Source of the DNA: an uncultured Candidatus Melainabacteria bacterium
GTDB lineage: Bacteria; Cyanobacteriota; Vampirovibrionia; Gastranaerophilales; Gastranaerophilaceae
DNA length: 64,000 nt
Direction: 5' to 3'
Assembly (NCBI GenBank): GCA_934692625.1
Contig: CAKUUC010000003.1
Span: 92,517 to 156,516, forward strand
Below the pieces are notes generated by a model. That model was given only the letters and a program-made list of their open reading frames with translations. It made no database searches and was not told where the DNA came from. Position 1 is the first letter of the stretch. Each line of letters begins with the position of its first letter. Shown here piece by piece: positions 45,901 to 54,495 of this stretch. The position numbers and the translations under genes were made by a program.

Positions 45901-45941
45901 AAGAACCCCTAAAGGGTTCTTTTAAATGGCGGGAACGACGA
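45901..45941 (-). other. tRNA 3'-end-like remnant followed by a terminator hairpin, right copy (repeat A)
   Basis: On the minus strand the sequence reads a tRNA-like CGTTCCCGCCA end, then an 8-bp stem (45901-45908 with 45914-45921) followed by T7, as a tRNA terminator would. Positions 45924-45941 match 27741-27758 at 17 of 18. No complete tRNA could be folded to the right. Together with the left copy it may mark the two ends of an element once inserted at a tRNA gene. Confidence 0.4.
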
Positions 45942-46122
45942 GGCCGTCTTGACCTGTTCGCATTAAACGTGTCTACGGATTTTCTTTTCAGAAACTTTGT
46001 TTCTTTAAAAGAAAATGCCTTCGCACTCTGCTCACAGGTCGCTCGAACTATTTAGCAAGGCTTTGCCTTGCAGAGTTCTCGCCTCTTTTATTCACAATTT
46101 TCAACAAAAAAAATAAGTCCAA

Positions 46123-46150
46123 TGTAAACTAACACATAGTTTGAGTATTT
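46123..46150 (+). repeat. 28-bp direct repeat B, right copy
   Basis: Matches 27558-27585 at 25 of 28 positions in the same orientation. It lies ~180 bases upstream of the SIR2-plus-helical-protein unit, so the repeats bracket the region from the broken ATPase to the transposition module. Confidence 0.5.
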
Positions 46151-46332
46151 TAGGCACTTAGCAAATATTATTCTTCGGAATTAAAAAAATTATAAATAAG
46201 AAAAATCAAACCAGCCAAATAATTATTTTTATCTTATTTATTTAAACTCCTACTTTCTGCTATTAAAAAATTTTATTAATTATTATTTACATTTAATTTA
46301 ATTCAACTCTAAAACATTGTACAATATTATAT

Positions 46333-47310
46333 ATGTCATATGAATTACAAAATTATACAAAATTATTAGATAGTGACGATTTAAAGAAATCAATTTGGGC
46401 AAATAAAGTTTGTATATTTCTGGGTGCTGGTGTTGCCCGAAATATAGGAATGCCTGATTGGCAAGGTTTAGCATCTAATATAACTCAATTTTGTCTTAAA
46501 CATAATATATTAAACCATTCCCAAACACTCATTTTACAAAGTTTTACTGATCCACTCAAAATAATATCATACTGCATTCAAGAAACTGAAGAGAAAAAAC
46601 AGCAAGTCTCTTTAAATCAGCATCTACAAAAATTATTTATTAAAGAGCCTTTAAAGTATTATAGAAAATCCAATAATAATGTATATAAATTATTATTAGA
46701 ACTTTACCAATCTGAAAAAGTTTTAATTGTTCAAACAAACTATGACCATGTTATAGAAGAGGCCGTAAATGAGTCAGATTCCAAACGAAAATTACAGCCT
46801 TATGTTCCTTTTATTGATGAAAAACAATTAAAATTAACAAATAATTTGATTGTCTATTTACATGGAAAATTTGAAAAAAACTATAATAATATTATACTTA
46901 CGAAACAAAAATATAATGAGGTGTATGTCTTAAAGAACTCAAAAGTCAAACAAGAAAAATTTTTTAATGATTTACTTAAAGAATATACGATTATTATGTT
47001 AGGTTATTCATTACAGGATAATGAGATTGTGCAATTAATTGCAAACAGAGAGTGCCCAATAGATTTCAAATCGGTAAATATTATTATAGATAGTTGTAAG
47101 GCAAAGCTTATTTCAAATGAAATTGATGCTCGATATTGGGAAAGTTCCTGTAACAAAAACCTAAACATCTATACATATGATACTGAAACAAGAGGCTTTA
47201 ATCAATTTTATAATGTTGTAGAAGCTCTAAAAAATAAAATATGTAAAAAAGCGGATGAATCTATTTTAAGTGCCCTTGACGATGCTAATATTGAGGATAT
47301 TCCAGAATGA
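46333..47310 (+). CDS. SIR2-domain protein, predicted NAD hydrolase
   Basis: A 325-residue protein. SIR2 motifs in order: VCIFLGAGVARNIGMPDW (GAG at residues 31-33), VQTNYDHVIEE (the Asn/Asp motif), VYLHGKF (conserved His) and IIMLGYSLQDNEI. The C terminus is short with no added domain. SIR2 proteins of this type deplete NAD when a partner senses infection. The stop overlaps the next start (ATGA), so the two are coupled. No ribosome binding site; a TACAAT hexamer 7 bases upstream suggests a leaderless mRNA. AT content is visibly higher than in core genes. Confidence 0.82.
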   Translation: MSYELQNYTKLLDSDDLKKSIWANKVCIFLGAGVARNIGMPDWQGLASNITQFCLKHNILNHSQTLILQSFTDPLKIISYCIQETEEKKQQVSLNQHLQKLFIKEPLKYYRKSNNNVYKLLLELYQSEKVLIVQTNYDHVIEEAVNESDSKRKLQPYVPFIDEKQLKLTNNLIVYLHGKFEKNYNNIILTKQKYNEVYVLKNSKVKQEKFFNDLLKEYTIIMLGYSLQDNEIVQLIANRECPIDFKSVNIIIDSCKAKLISNEIDARYWESSCNKNLNIYTYDTETRGFNQFYNVVEALKNKICKKADESILSALDDANIEDIPE

Positions 47311-49919
47311 AATTTAAAGAACTTTGTGAAAGATTAAATAATAACATTGAAGAAAAAAAATTATATTTCGAAAATTTGAATTCGGAAACCTTGCTTAAAC
47401 CTTTATTTAATGAAGGAATACTAACCTTTGATAATTTGGCAGGGGGATATGTACTATCCTACATCGAACGTTTATTATTGAAAAATGAAGAATTAAAACC
47501 TCTCATAATTGAAATTATCAACACTGAGTTAAGTAAGCAAAATCTTAATTTAAGTTATGGAAATTATGATTGTTTAATAAAGTTCATTACTAAATATTTT
47601 GAAATTGATGAAATTGAAAATAAAATAAACTATACGACTCTTCTTTTTATGGAAAATGCTCCTGATTTATGCAAAGAATTTTTAAATAATGATATATCCA
47701 AAACAAAAAATCTTTATAAGGACTGTATTAATGCCCTTATTCAGCACAAACCATATAAAAACTGTAAACAAAATGATTTAGTAGAATCAATATATAATTT
47801 TGGAATATACGATATAAAACAAGTTTTCAAAGAATCACCATATAAAGAAAATTTATCACTTATCCTACAAAAAAAAGAAATTTTTGAATTATTGCTAAAT
47901 GAATATAAGAATATTTATTTAGAATTCAAAAAAAATGATTTAGAGCTTTTACAACGACAATGTATTGATACTCCAATCACAGATGATGAACATTTTTTAG
48001 ATTTTGATGTAAGAAATATTATTTTAGATTATTTATCCATTTACATAGATAACAACAATGATAATCAAACAATTAAACAATTATTAGAATCAGATATTTT
48101 AATGTTAAATAAATTGGGGTTATATGGGATTTCTCAAAATTTAGAAGAAAATAAAGAAAATTTTATTACTTTTTTCAATAACTTAAATTCTGATAAACAA
48201 TTATTATATTGTACATATGAAATAATGACAATACTTGAAAATATAGATGAAGATATTGCGAAAAAGATTTATAACAAATTTGAAAAATTTAGTAATCATA
48301 CAAAGTATAGATTATTACACGCTGTCAAGACTTGTGAATCATTAAAAAAAGGAAATGAACCTCAAGGATATCTTAAGAAACTTAAAGATGAATTTGATTT
48401 CCTTAAAGCTCAATATGGGAATGAGGAGATTCCTAACCCTAAATTATTGTTCAAATTTGAAATAAGTCAACCGAAATTAGTCTCTCCTATTTCTGAAAAA
48501 GCATTTGAGCAAAAAAGTATCAATGAACAAATTGATTACATAAATAAATATATAGAACCTGAACACAACTTTTTCACTAAAAAAAACAATTCTTACGAAT
48601 CAGAGTCCGAACTAAAAGAAGTTTTTAAAAAGGCTATGTCAAAAAATATAAATGGTTATTTGTTAAATGACGATTTGTTACTCCTTAAAAAGGATAATTT
48701 TATGTCTACTGTGTTTGAAGTTATCAGTGATGCAATAGAAAATAACAATGATATTCCTCTAAATAAAGTCATTACATTATTAGATACTTATAAATCAGAA
48801 AAATATAAGGAACTTTTTCATTATTACAGATGTCGATTAATTTCCTCAATGATTGATTCAAACAAAATCAATGACCTCATCCCAATAATTAAGATCTTGA
48901 AAAATTTTATCATTGAAGCTAAAGAAGAAGAAATACAGAAACATCAAGAATTAGTCTATACAGATTCTTATTCTTCAATTGGGAAATATTTAAAATTATA
49001 CCTTATTATTTTAGCAAAAGACAATAGTTTGTATAAAAAAGAGTACTATCAATTTCTGAAAAACAATTTTGGAAAAACTGATAACCTTCATAACGAATTA
49101 TTTTATTATAACTGGGGAAAATATTACTCTTGGTTAAAAGGAATTAGCGAGTATAATATTTCAAGTATAAAGAATAAGAACCTAAAAAAAGCATTAATTG
49201 AAGGCTTCTTAAATAATAATTCTAATAATATAAATGTTTTTTATGAACTTAAAGATGATTTATTAGAATATTTTGGAGACGTACAAAGCTCATATGCTCG
49301 AAAGAATTTAATATATGATTTAATATATATTAAATTTGTTAAAAATAACAATGAAATATTTAATTTATTTAAATCTAGATTTTCAGAAAAAGACAATAAA
49401 GACTTTTTCTGGAACACATTGTATCCTAAAAGAAATCCAAAATATAATCCTACATTTATTTTGGAATACCTTCAAAATGAAGTACAAGGAACGAAAATTC
49501 CGCAAATCTTATTAGTCGCATATAACGAATATCTTGATGAAAACACTTTTGCAAACGAAATTAACAATTTGAAAGTATTATTTCTAAATTATAAAAATAA
49601 AGATAGAACAGTAAGAGAAGAAATTGGGTTAAATCGATTTTTAGAAATTCTTACTCAATATATGAATTCCAAGTTTGAGGCAAAATATAGTGATAAGATA
49701 TTTAACCTTTTAAATGCTCTAATCCCTGTGTTTAATGAATACAATTATAGAGATCAAACTAATGCGAAATACTTATTAATAGCAATAAAAAAATATTATG
49801 AAATTAGTAAAGATGTTGATAATTGTAGAGTATTACTTAACGTTGCGCGCCAAACAACAAATTTAATTCCATATTCGAAAATGTTTGTTGATTTTGGAAA
49901 TGAACATGGTATATCCTAA
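47307..49919 (+). CDS. Large helical protein of unknown type paired with SIR2
   Basis: An 870-residue protein, almost entirely alpha-helical, rich in Asn, Lys, Ile and Leu. It starts with FENLNSETLLKPLFNEGILT, which resembles an L-x3-G-x-F/I segment found in the N-terminal part of some large defence proteins (pattern recall only). I see no Walker A, nuclease or protease motif. Helical repeats in the middle and the end suggest a scaffold or a sensor. Its ATG overlaps the SIR2 stop by four bases, so both are made together. A likely role is recognition and regulation of the SIR2 partner. Confidence 0.6.
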   Translation: MKFKELCERLNNNIEEKKLYFENLNSETLLKPLFNEGILTFDNLAGGYVLSYIERLLLKNEELKPLIIEIINTELSKQNLNLSYGNYDCLIKFITKYFEIDEIENKINYTTLLFMENAPDLCKEFLNNDISKTKNLYKDCINALIQHKPYKNCKQNDLVESIYNFGIYDIKQVFKESPYKENLSLILQKKEIFELLLNEYKNIYLEFKKNDLELLQRQCIDTPITDDEHFLDFDVRNIILDYLSIYIDNNNDNQTIKQLLESDILMLNKLGLYGISQNLEENKENFITFFNNLNSDKQLLYCTYEIMTILENIDEDIAKKIYNKFEKFSNHTKYRLLHAVKTCESLKKGNEPQGYLKKLKDEFDFLKAQYGNEEIPNPKLLFKFEISQPKLVSPISEKAFEQKSINEQIDYINKYIEPEHNFFTKKNNSYESESELKEVFKKAMSKNINGYLLNDDLLLLKKDNFMSTVFEVISDAIENNNDIPLNKVITLLDTYKSEKYKELFHYYRCRLISSMIDSNKINDLIPIIKILKNFIIEAKEEEIQKHQELVYTDSYSSIGKYLKLYLIILAKDNSLYKKEYYQFLKNNFGKTDNLHNELFYYNWGKYYSWLKGISEYNISSIKNKNLKKALIEGFLNNNSNNINVFYELKDDLLEYFGDVQSSYARKNLIYDLIYIKFVKNNNEIFNLFKSRFSEKDNKDFFWNTLYPKRNPKYNPTFILEYLQNEVQGTKIPQILLVAYNEYLDENTFANEINNLKVLFLNYKNKDRTVREEIGLNRFLEILTQYMNSKFEAKYSDKIFNLLNALIPVFNEYNYRDQTNAKYLLIAIKKYYEISKDVDNCRVLLNVARQTTNLIPYSKMFVDFGNEHGIS

Positions 49920-49946
49920 AAAGAATTTACAAAATATCTAGAAAGA

Positions 49947-51122
49947 TTATAAATTATAAGCTTTTACTAACTTTAACTGGCATACATCTTCTTCTAAGAT
50001 ATTTTTTTTATTTTCACTACATTGTTCATTATTAAAAAACAGTACATAACATGTTCCATTTTTGTTTTTTGAGCTATTATATTTTATTCCATCAAGTTTT
50101 TGTACTAGTTTAAAATATTCCGCAAAAATTTGAGTAGGAACATATTCAATTGGCTGTAAGTCTTTGATAGGTCTTGTTAATTCTTTATTTAGTCCTTTTA
50201 AAAAGAATATTGCTTCTCTTTCATCATATTTTTCCAAATCGAATATACTTGGGAGTTTAATTTCATTAATTGCAGTTAAGTCCAGGCATTTTAAGTCTCT
50301 TAAATTTTTAAATTGTCCAACAGCAACAAATTCCTTATTGTCTGAATTTTCTTTTTGAATTTCTTTTAAAGATGTTTCAATATCATCAGATGCATAAAAA
50401 GAAGAGATGCCACAAGCACTCATTCTATCTGTTTGAGCACATTCTTTTGGTGGAGCACCAAGATTTGCGCCATCTAAAACAAGATCATCCTTTTTTGAAG
50501 AAATACGAACCCTATAAAAATCAAAATTTTGGGGTATGGTTTTTATTATATCAAGTTTTTTCGCTTGTTCTGAAATGATATATAAAATGTCTAATGGAGT
50601 GTACTTTTCATGATATTCATCATTTTCTTCGTCAAAAAAGAAATATCTGTTTTTATACTTTACTAAGTCTGAAAAAGATTTCCATGAATATTCCCTGCGT
50701 TCTCTTTCAGTCAATCCATAAGGTTCTTCATCACACCAAGCTTGATCATAACCAATTGCTTCTACGACATCGTCCAAAACTTGTTGATTTGAACTAATTT
50801 CTTCTGCAAAATTATTTACAACATATTCAGTATCATACGTTGTACCCTGATAGCCACCTTCTCTACCATCCCAACCCAAATGATCATTAGCATACCAATA
50901 ATATTTTTTAAACGTTGGCATTAAAACTTCTTTCATTAAATCTGTCATTAAAACAACAGAATGCGTTCTGCCACAATAATCACATTCTTTTGTTTCTGTA
51001 GCGTTTTTGTCAATCCATTGTTTAAAATAATTATCTTCTACACATTCCGAACATACATATTTATCAATATCCGAAAAACCTCTTGCTTCTATTTCCATTG
51101 CATATTCTTTTGCCCAGCCCAT
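49947..51122 (-). CDS. HEPN/RES-type protein, predicted NAD-degrading toxin
   Basis: A 391-residue protein of two parts. The N-terminal part (~1-170) has a zinc-ribbon-like CSECVEDNYF and CDYCGRTH, as in HEPN/RES N-terminal domains. The C-terminal part (~200-380) is a RES domain: FYRVRIS, LGAPP, RMSACGISSFYAS, with the conserved Arg, Tyr, Glu and Ser positions. RES toxins degrade NAD and are often paired with Xre-type antitoxins; none is visible beside it. It lies between the SIR2 pair (convergent) and the secretion operon (same strand, 11 bases after HlyD), so read-through from that operon is possible. Confidence 0.8.
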   Translation of the reverse strand: MGWAKEYAMEIEARGFSDIDKYVCSECVEDNYFKQWIDKNATETKECDYCGRTHSVVLMTDLMKEVLMPTFKKYYWYANDHLGWDGREGGYQGTTYDTEYVVNNFAEEISSNQQVLDDVVEAIGYDQAWCDEEPYGLTERERREYSWKSFSDLVKYKNRYFFFDEENDEYHEKYTPLDILYIISEQAKKLDIIKTIPQNFDFYRVRISSKKDDLVLDGANLGAPPKECAQTDRMSACGISSFYASDDIETSLKEIQKENSDNKEFVAVGQFKNLRDLKCLDLTAINEIKLPSIFDLEKYDEREAIFFLKGLNKELTRPIKDLQPIEYVPTQIFAEYFKLVQKLDGIKYNSSKNKNGTCYVLFFNNEQCSENKKNILEEDVCQLKLVKAYNL

Positions 51123-51133
51123 TTTTACCTCCG

Positions 51134-52390
51134 TTACTTAATTGATACCGCTTCTGACCAGTATTTAATTATCGGATAAATAAAGAATTCAATAATTCTT
51201 CGTTTCCCTGTTTTTATTTCGGCAGATAATCCCATACCTGTTGAAATTGTTTGTTCTTTTCCGTCTACCATTAAAGATTTTGTTACAGGAGTTATAAATA
51301 CATCATAAATAAGTCCTTGTTTTTCATCTTCAATACTGTCTTTTGATACTTTTTTAACTTTTCCTTCTATCATACCATACTTTTGAAAATCAAATGTGTC
51401 TATTTTTACTTGTACAGGCATTCCCTCTTTCACAAAACCTATGTCTTTATCTAAGACAGATGCCTTTATTATTAGTGGAGAATCAATCGGGACTATTGAA
51501 ATAACTTTTTCTGCCGGAGTTACAATTCCACCAATCGTGTGAACTAACATTGTATTTACATACCCATCTACAGGTGAAATAATATTTTGTTGTTGTTTTT
51601 TAAATTCTATCTCTTTTATATTTGCTTCTAATTCATTTGCTTGTTTATCTCGGTCTGCTAATTGAGTTAAATTTTGAGTTCGGAAATTAGTTCTTATAAA
51701 ATCTGCATCCTTTTGAATTCCTCTTATTTGTTCATTTAAACTAGTTATTCTACTTCTATAATCCATGTTTTCAGAATGAACTTTATCTAATTCGTTCTTT
51801 GCAATAATATCAGAAACAGATTGCATTCGATGTTCTTTATCAAGATTTAAATTTAATTGTTTTTGATAATTATTTATTTCTTCTTGAAGTCTCTTTATTT
51901 CATGCTGTTTAGCCGCAAGTTGGTTACTTAAGTCTGCATAAGCCGATTTTGACAATTCATTTTGAGTATATGAATTATTTGCATTTCTTACAATTTCTCC
52001 ATTTAGTCTTTTTCGTTCTGTATTTATATAATCTAAATTCGCTTGTAATGACTGTAATTGAGGTTGGGTTGTAGAAGTATCTATTTCAATTAATGTTTGT
52101 CCTTTTCTTACAAATTGTCCTTCTTTTACATGTATATCTTTTACAACACCTGTTTCCAACGGTTGAATAATTTTTATTTCTCCATCAGGAATAACCTTTC
52201 CTCTAGCAGTTACCACAATATCAACTTTCCCGAAAAATAGCCATAAAGCTGTAAAAAATATAAGCGTAATTATTATCCAAAATGTTGTTCTGCCTAATGG
52301 ATTTATTGGCTCCTCTTCAATTTCTGATATAATTGGGAGAAATTCATAACTATCATCTTTTTGTAAAAATTTATCTAGAAGTTTAATCAT
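51134..52390 (-). CDS. Type I secretion membrane fusion protein (HlyD family)
   Basis: Periplasmic adaptor that links the ABC transporter to the TolC-like channel. One N-terminal membrane segment (~32-52, FWIIITLIFFTALWLFF) is followed by a lipoyl-like half (VDIVVTARGKVIPDGEIKII), then a long coiled coil (~110-245) and the second half with the HlyD signature near residues 360-410. 418 residues, the standard length. It overlaps the ABC gene by four bases, so the order is tolC-like, hlyB-like, hlyD-like. Confidence 0.92.
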   Translation of the reverse strand: MIKLLDKFLQKDDSYEFLPIISEIEEEPINPLGRTTFWIIITLIFFTALWLFFGKVDIVVTARGKVIPDGEIKIIQPLETGVVKDIHVKEGQFVRKGQTLIEIDTSTTQPQLQSLQANLDYINTERKRLNGEIVRNANNSYTQNELSKSAYADLSNQLAAKQHEIKRLQEEINNYQKQLNLNLDKEHRMQSVSDIIAKNELDKVHSENMDYRSRITSLNEQIRGIQKDADFIRTNFRTQNLTQLADRDKQANELEANIKEIEFKKQQQNIISPVDGYVNTMLVHTIGGIVTPAEKVISIVPIDSPLIIKASVLDKDIGFVKEGMPVQVKIDTFDFQKYGMIEGKVKKVSKDSIEDEKQGLIYDVFITPVTKSLMVDGKEQTISTGMGLSAEIKTGKRRIIEFFIYPIIKYWSEAVSIK

Positions 52391-54495
52391 TTTAATGCTC
52401 CTTGTTGCGTATAAAGATTATAATAATAACCTTGTTTTTTCATTAATTCTTCATGAGAACCAATTTCTATAATATTCCCCTTATCGAGAGCGACAATAAT
52501 ATCACAATTTTTAACCGTAGATAATCTATGTGCAATAATAAACATTGTTCTTCCTCTTTTAATTTTGTCCAAATTTTCCATAATTATACGCTCTGACTCA
52601 TAATCAAGGGCAGATGTTGCCTCATCAAATATAATTATTTTAGGATTTGTTATTAATGCTCTTGCAATTGCAATCCTTTGTCTTTGCCCGCCAGATAAAG
52701 TTGAACCTCTCTCGCCAACAACGGTATCATAACCTTCAGGCATTTCAGAAATAAAAGAATGAGCCCCTGATATTTGAGCCGTTTGAATTATGGTTTCAAT
52801 TGGAGCATCTGGTCGTGGCATAGAAATATTATCTCTAATTGATCCAGAAAATAAATAATTTTCTTGTAAAACAACGCCGATATTGTTTCTTAGCCAAATA
52901 GGGTTCATTTGTCTAATATCAACTTCATCAATATAAATAGTGCCTTCAAATGGTAAATATAACTTTTGAATTAATTTAGTTATTGTACTTTTACCTGAAC
53001 CGCTTCTCCCAACAAGTCCTATGCTTTGTCCTGCTTTTATATTTAAATTTATTTTATTAAGTACCATAGGACCATTCGGAGTGTATTTAAATGAAAGGTT
53101 ATCTATCTTGACAGAGCCGTTGATTTTTGGAAGGGTAATTGCTTTTGAAGATGTAATTTCTACAGGATTATTTAATATATCTCCAAGCCTATCAACACCT
53201 AACAGTACTTGTTGAAATTCATTCCATAAATTAACTAAACGCATAACTGGTGCCGTAAATTGATTTGCAAACATTTGAAATGCTATTAATTGACCTATTG
53301 TAAGTTGATTTTTAATTACCAAAGTTACACCAATCCATAAAATTGCAATAGTCATCATTTTTTGGAACAAATTTGACAAATTTCCGGCAAAATTACTCAT
53401 TACAGATAGATTAAATCCTGATTTTACATAACGGCCAAGATAATCATTCCATTTCTTTTGCATAATACCTTCTATGGATAAAGATTTTACAGTTTGCACT
53501 CCTGTTACAGCTTCTACTAAATAGGAATTGGATTGAGCAGACATCTGAAATTTATTTTCTAAACGAGCTCTAAGTTCTGGAGTCATTGTTACATAAAGCA
53601 CCCCGATTAGAGCAACAATTGCTAAAACTACAAATGTTAGAATTCTGCTATATACAAACATTACAATAAGAAAAACAGTAGAAAAGAATAAATCTATTAT
53701 GACAGAAACAGATTTATTTGTAATAAATTCCCGAATTTGATCTAACTCTCTTATTCTAGATATAATATTCCCAACTTTTCGAGATTCAAAATAAACAAAT
53801 GGTAAGGCAAATAAATGGTGAAAAAGTTTTGCTCCAAGTTTTGCATCTATTTTATTTGCAGTATGAATAAAAATATAGTTTCTAGTAAGATTTAGCAAAA
53901 ATTCAAACAGAGAAACAGCAACAAAAGCAATTCCAAGAACATCTAAAGTTGACATACTTCTATGAACGATTACTTTATCTAATATAACCTGTGTAAACAA
54001 TGGAGTCACTAAACCAAATAATTGTACAACAAAAGACCCTAACATAACTTCTGCAATTATTCGTTTATACTTCATTATTTCAATAAAAAACCATTTAAAA
54101 CCAAATTTAATTTGTTCATTCATTAACTTATGAGATAATACTATAATCTCTCCTGTTCCGATTTCAGTTAATTCGTCAAAGGAAATTTCTCTTGTTTTCT
54201 GTTCCGCAGGAATAAAAATTAGTGCTTTTTTATTATCAAAATCCGGTTTTAAAATAACACCAAAAGTATTATCTTTTAAAATAAAAATGGCAGGAAATGG
54301 ATATTTCTTTGCATTTATAAGTTCAATATTTTTTACCTTTGCTTTAAATTCTGCATTCTTTGCAATTAATAAAAGTTCTTCCTTTGAAATTTCTTTATTT
54401 TCTAAGCCATTTTCTCTAACAATTGAACGTAAATCTATATTGATATTATTTACTTTGCATATTATATCAAAAGCAATTAAACCACTTTGTATCAT
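52387..54495 (-). CDS. Type I secretion ABC transporter (HlyB family)
   Basis: A 702-residue inner-membrane transporter that exports the RTX protein. The N-terminal ~130 residues are a C39-like domain without the catalytic Cys, as in HlyB, and probably hold the substrate. Six hydrophobic segments span ~150-440. The ATPase domain has Walker A GLVGRSGSGKSTI, the signature LSGGQRQRIAIARAL and Walker B IIIFDEATSALD. It overlaps the TolC gene and the HlyD gene by four bases each. Confidence 0.95.
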   Translation of the reverse strand: MIQSGLIAFDIICKVNNINIDLRSIVRENGLENKEISKEELLLIAKNAEFKAKVKNIELINAKKYPFPAIFILKDNTFGVILKPDFDNKKALIFIPAEQKTREISFDELTEIGTGEIIVLSHKLMNEQIKFGFKWFFIEIMKYKRIIAEVMLGSFVVQLFGLVTPLFTQVILDKVIVHRSMSTLDVLGIAFVAVSLFEFLLNLTRNYIFIHTANKIDAKLGAKLFHHLFALPFVYFESRKVGNIISRIRELDQIREFITNKSVSVIIDLFFSTVFLIVMFVYSRILTFVVLAIVALIGVLYVTMTPELRARLENKFQMSAQSNSYLVEAVTGVQTVKSLSIEGIMQKKWNDYLGRYVKSGFNLSVMSNFAGNLSNLFQKMMTIAILWIGVTLVIKNQLTIGQLIAFQMFANQFTAPVMRLVNLWNEFQQVLLGVDRLGDILNNPVEITSSKAITLPKINGSVKIDNLSFKYTPNGPMVLNKINLNIKAGQSIGLVGRSGSGKSTITKLIQKLYLPFEGTIYIDEVDIRQMNPIWLRNNIGVVLQENYLFSGSIRDNISMPRPDAPIETIIQTAQISGAHSFISEMPEGYDTVVGERGSTLSGGQRQRIAIARALITNPKIIIFDEATSALDYESERIIMENLDKIKRGRTMFIIAHRLSTVKNCDIIVALDKGNIIEIGSHEELMKKQGYYYNLYTQQGALK

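Larger units (their letters stand above)
45700..46332. other. Non-coding stretch of ~630 bases with hairpins and repeats
   Basis: No credible gene is found. It holds short stems such as GTGAC-AAA-GTCAC near 45820, the hairpin-plus-tRNA-like remnant (45901-45941), a GAAAC hairpin and GCAAGGC-TTT-GCCTTGC near 46060-46076, and the right copy of repeat B (46123-46150). Just before the SIR2 gene is a TACAAT hexamer at 46320-46325, 7 bases from the ATG. Some of these hairpins may belong to an RNA gene, but none could be named. Confidence 0.45.
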
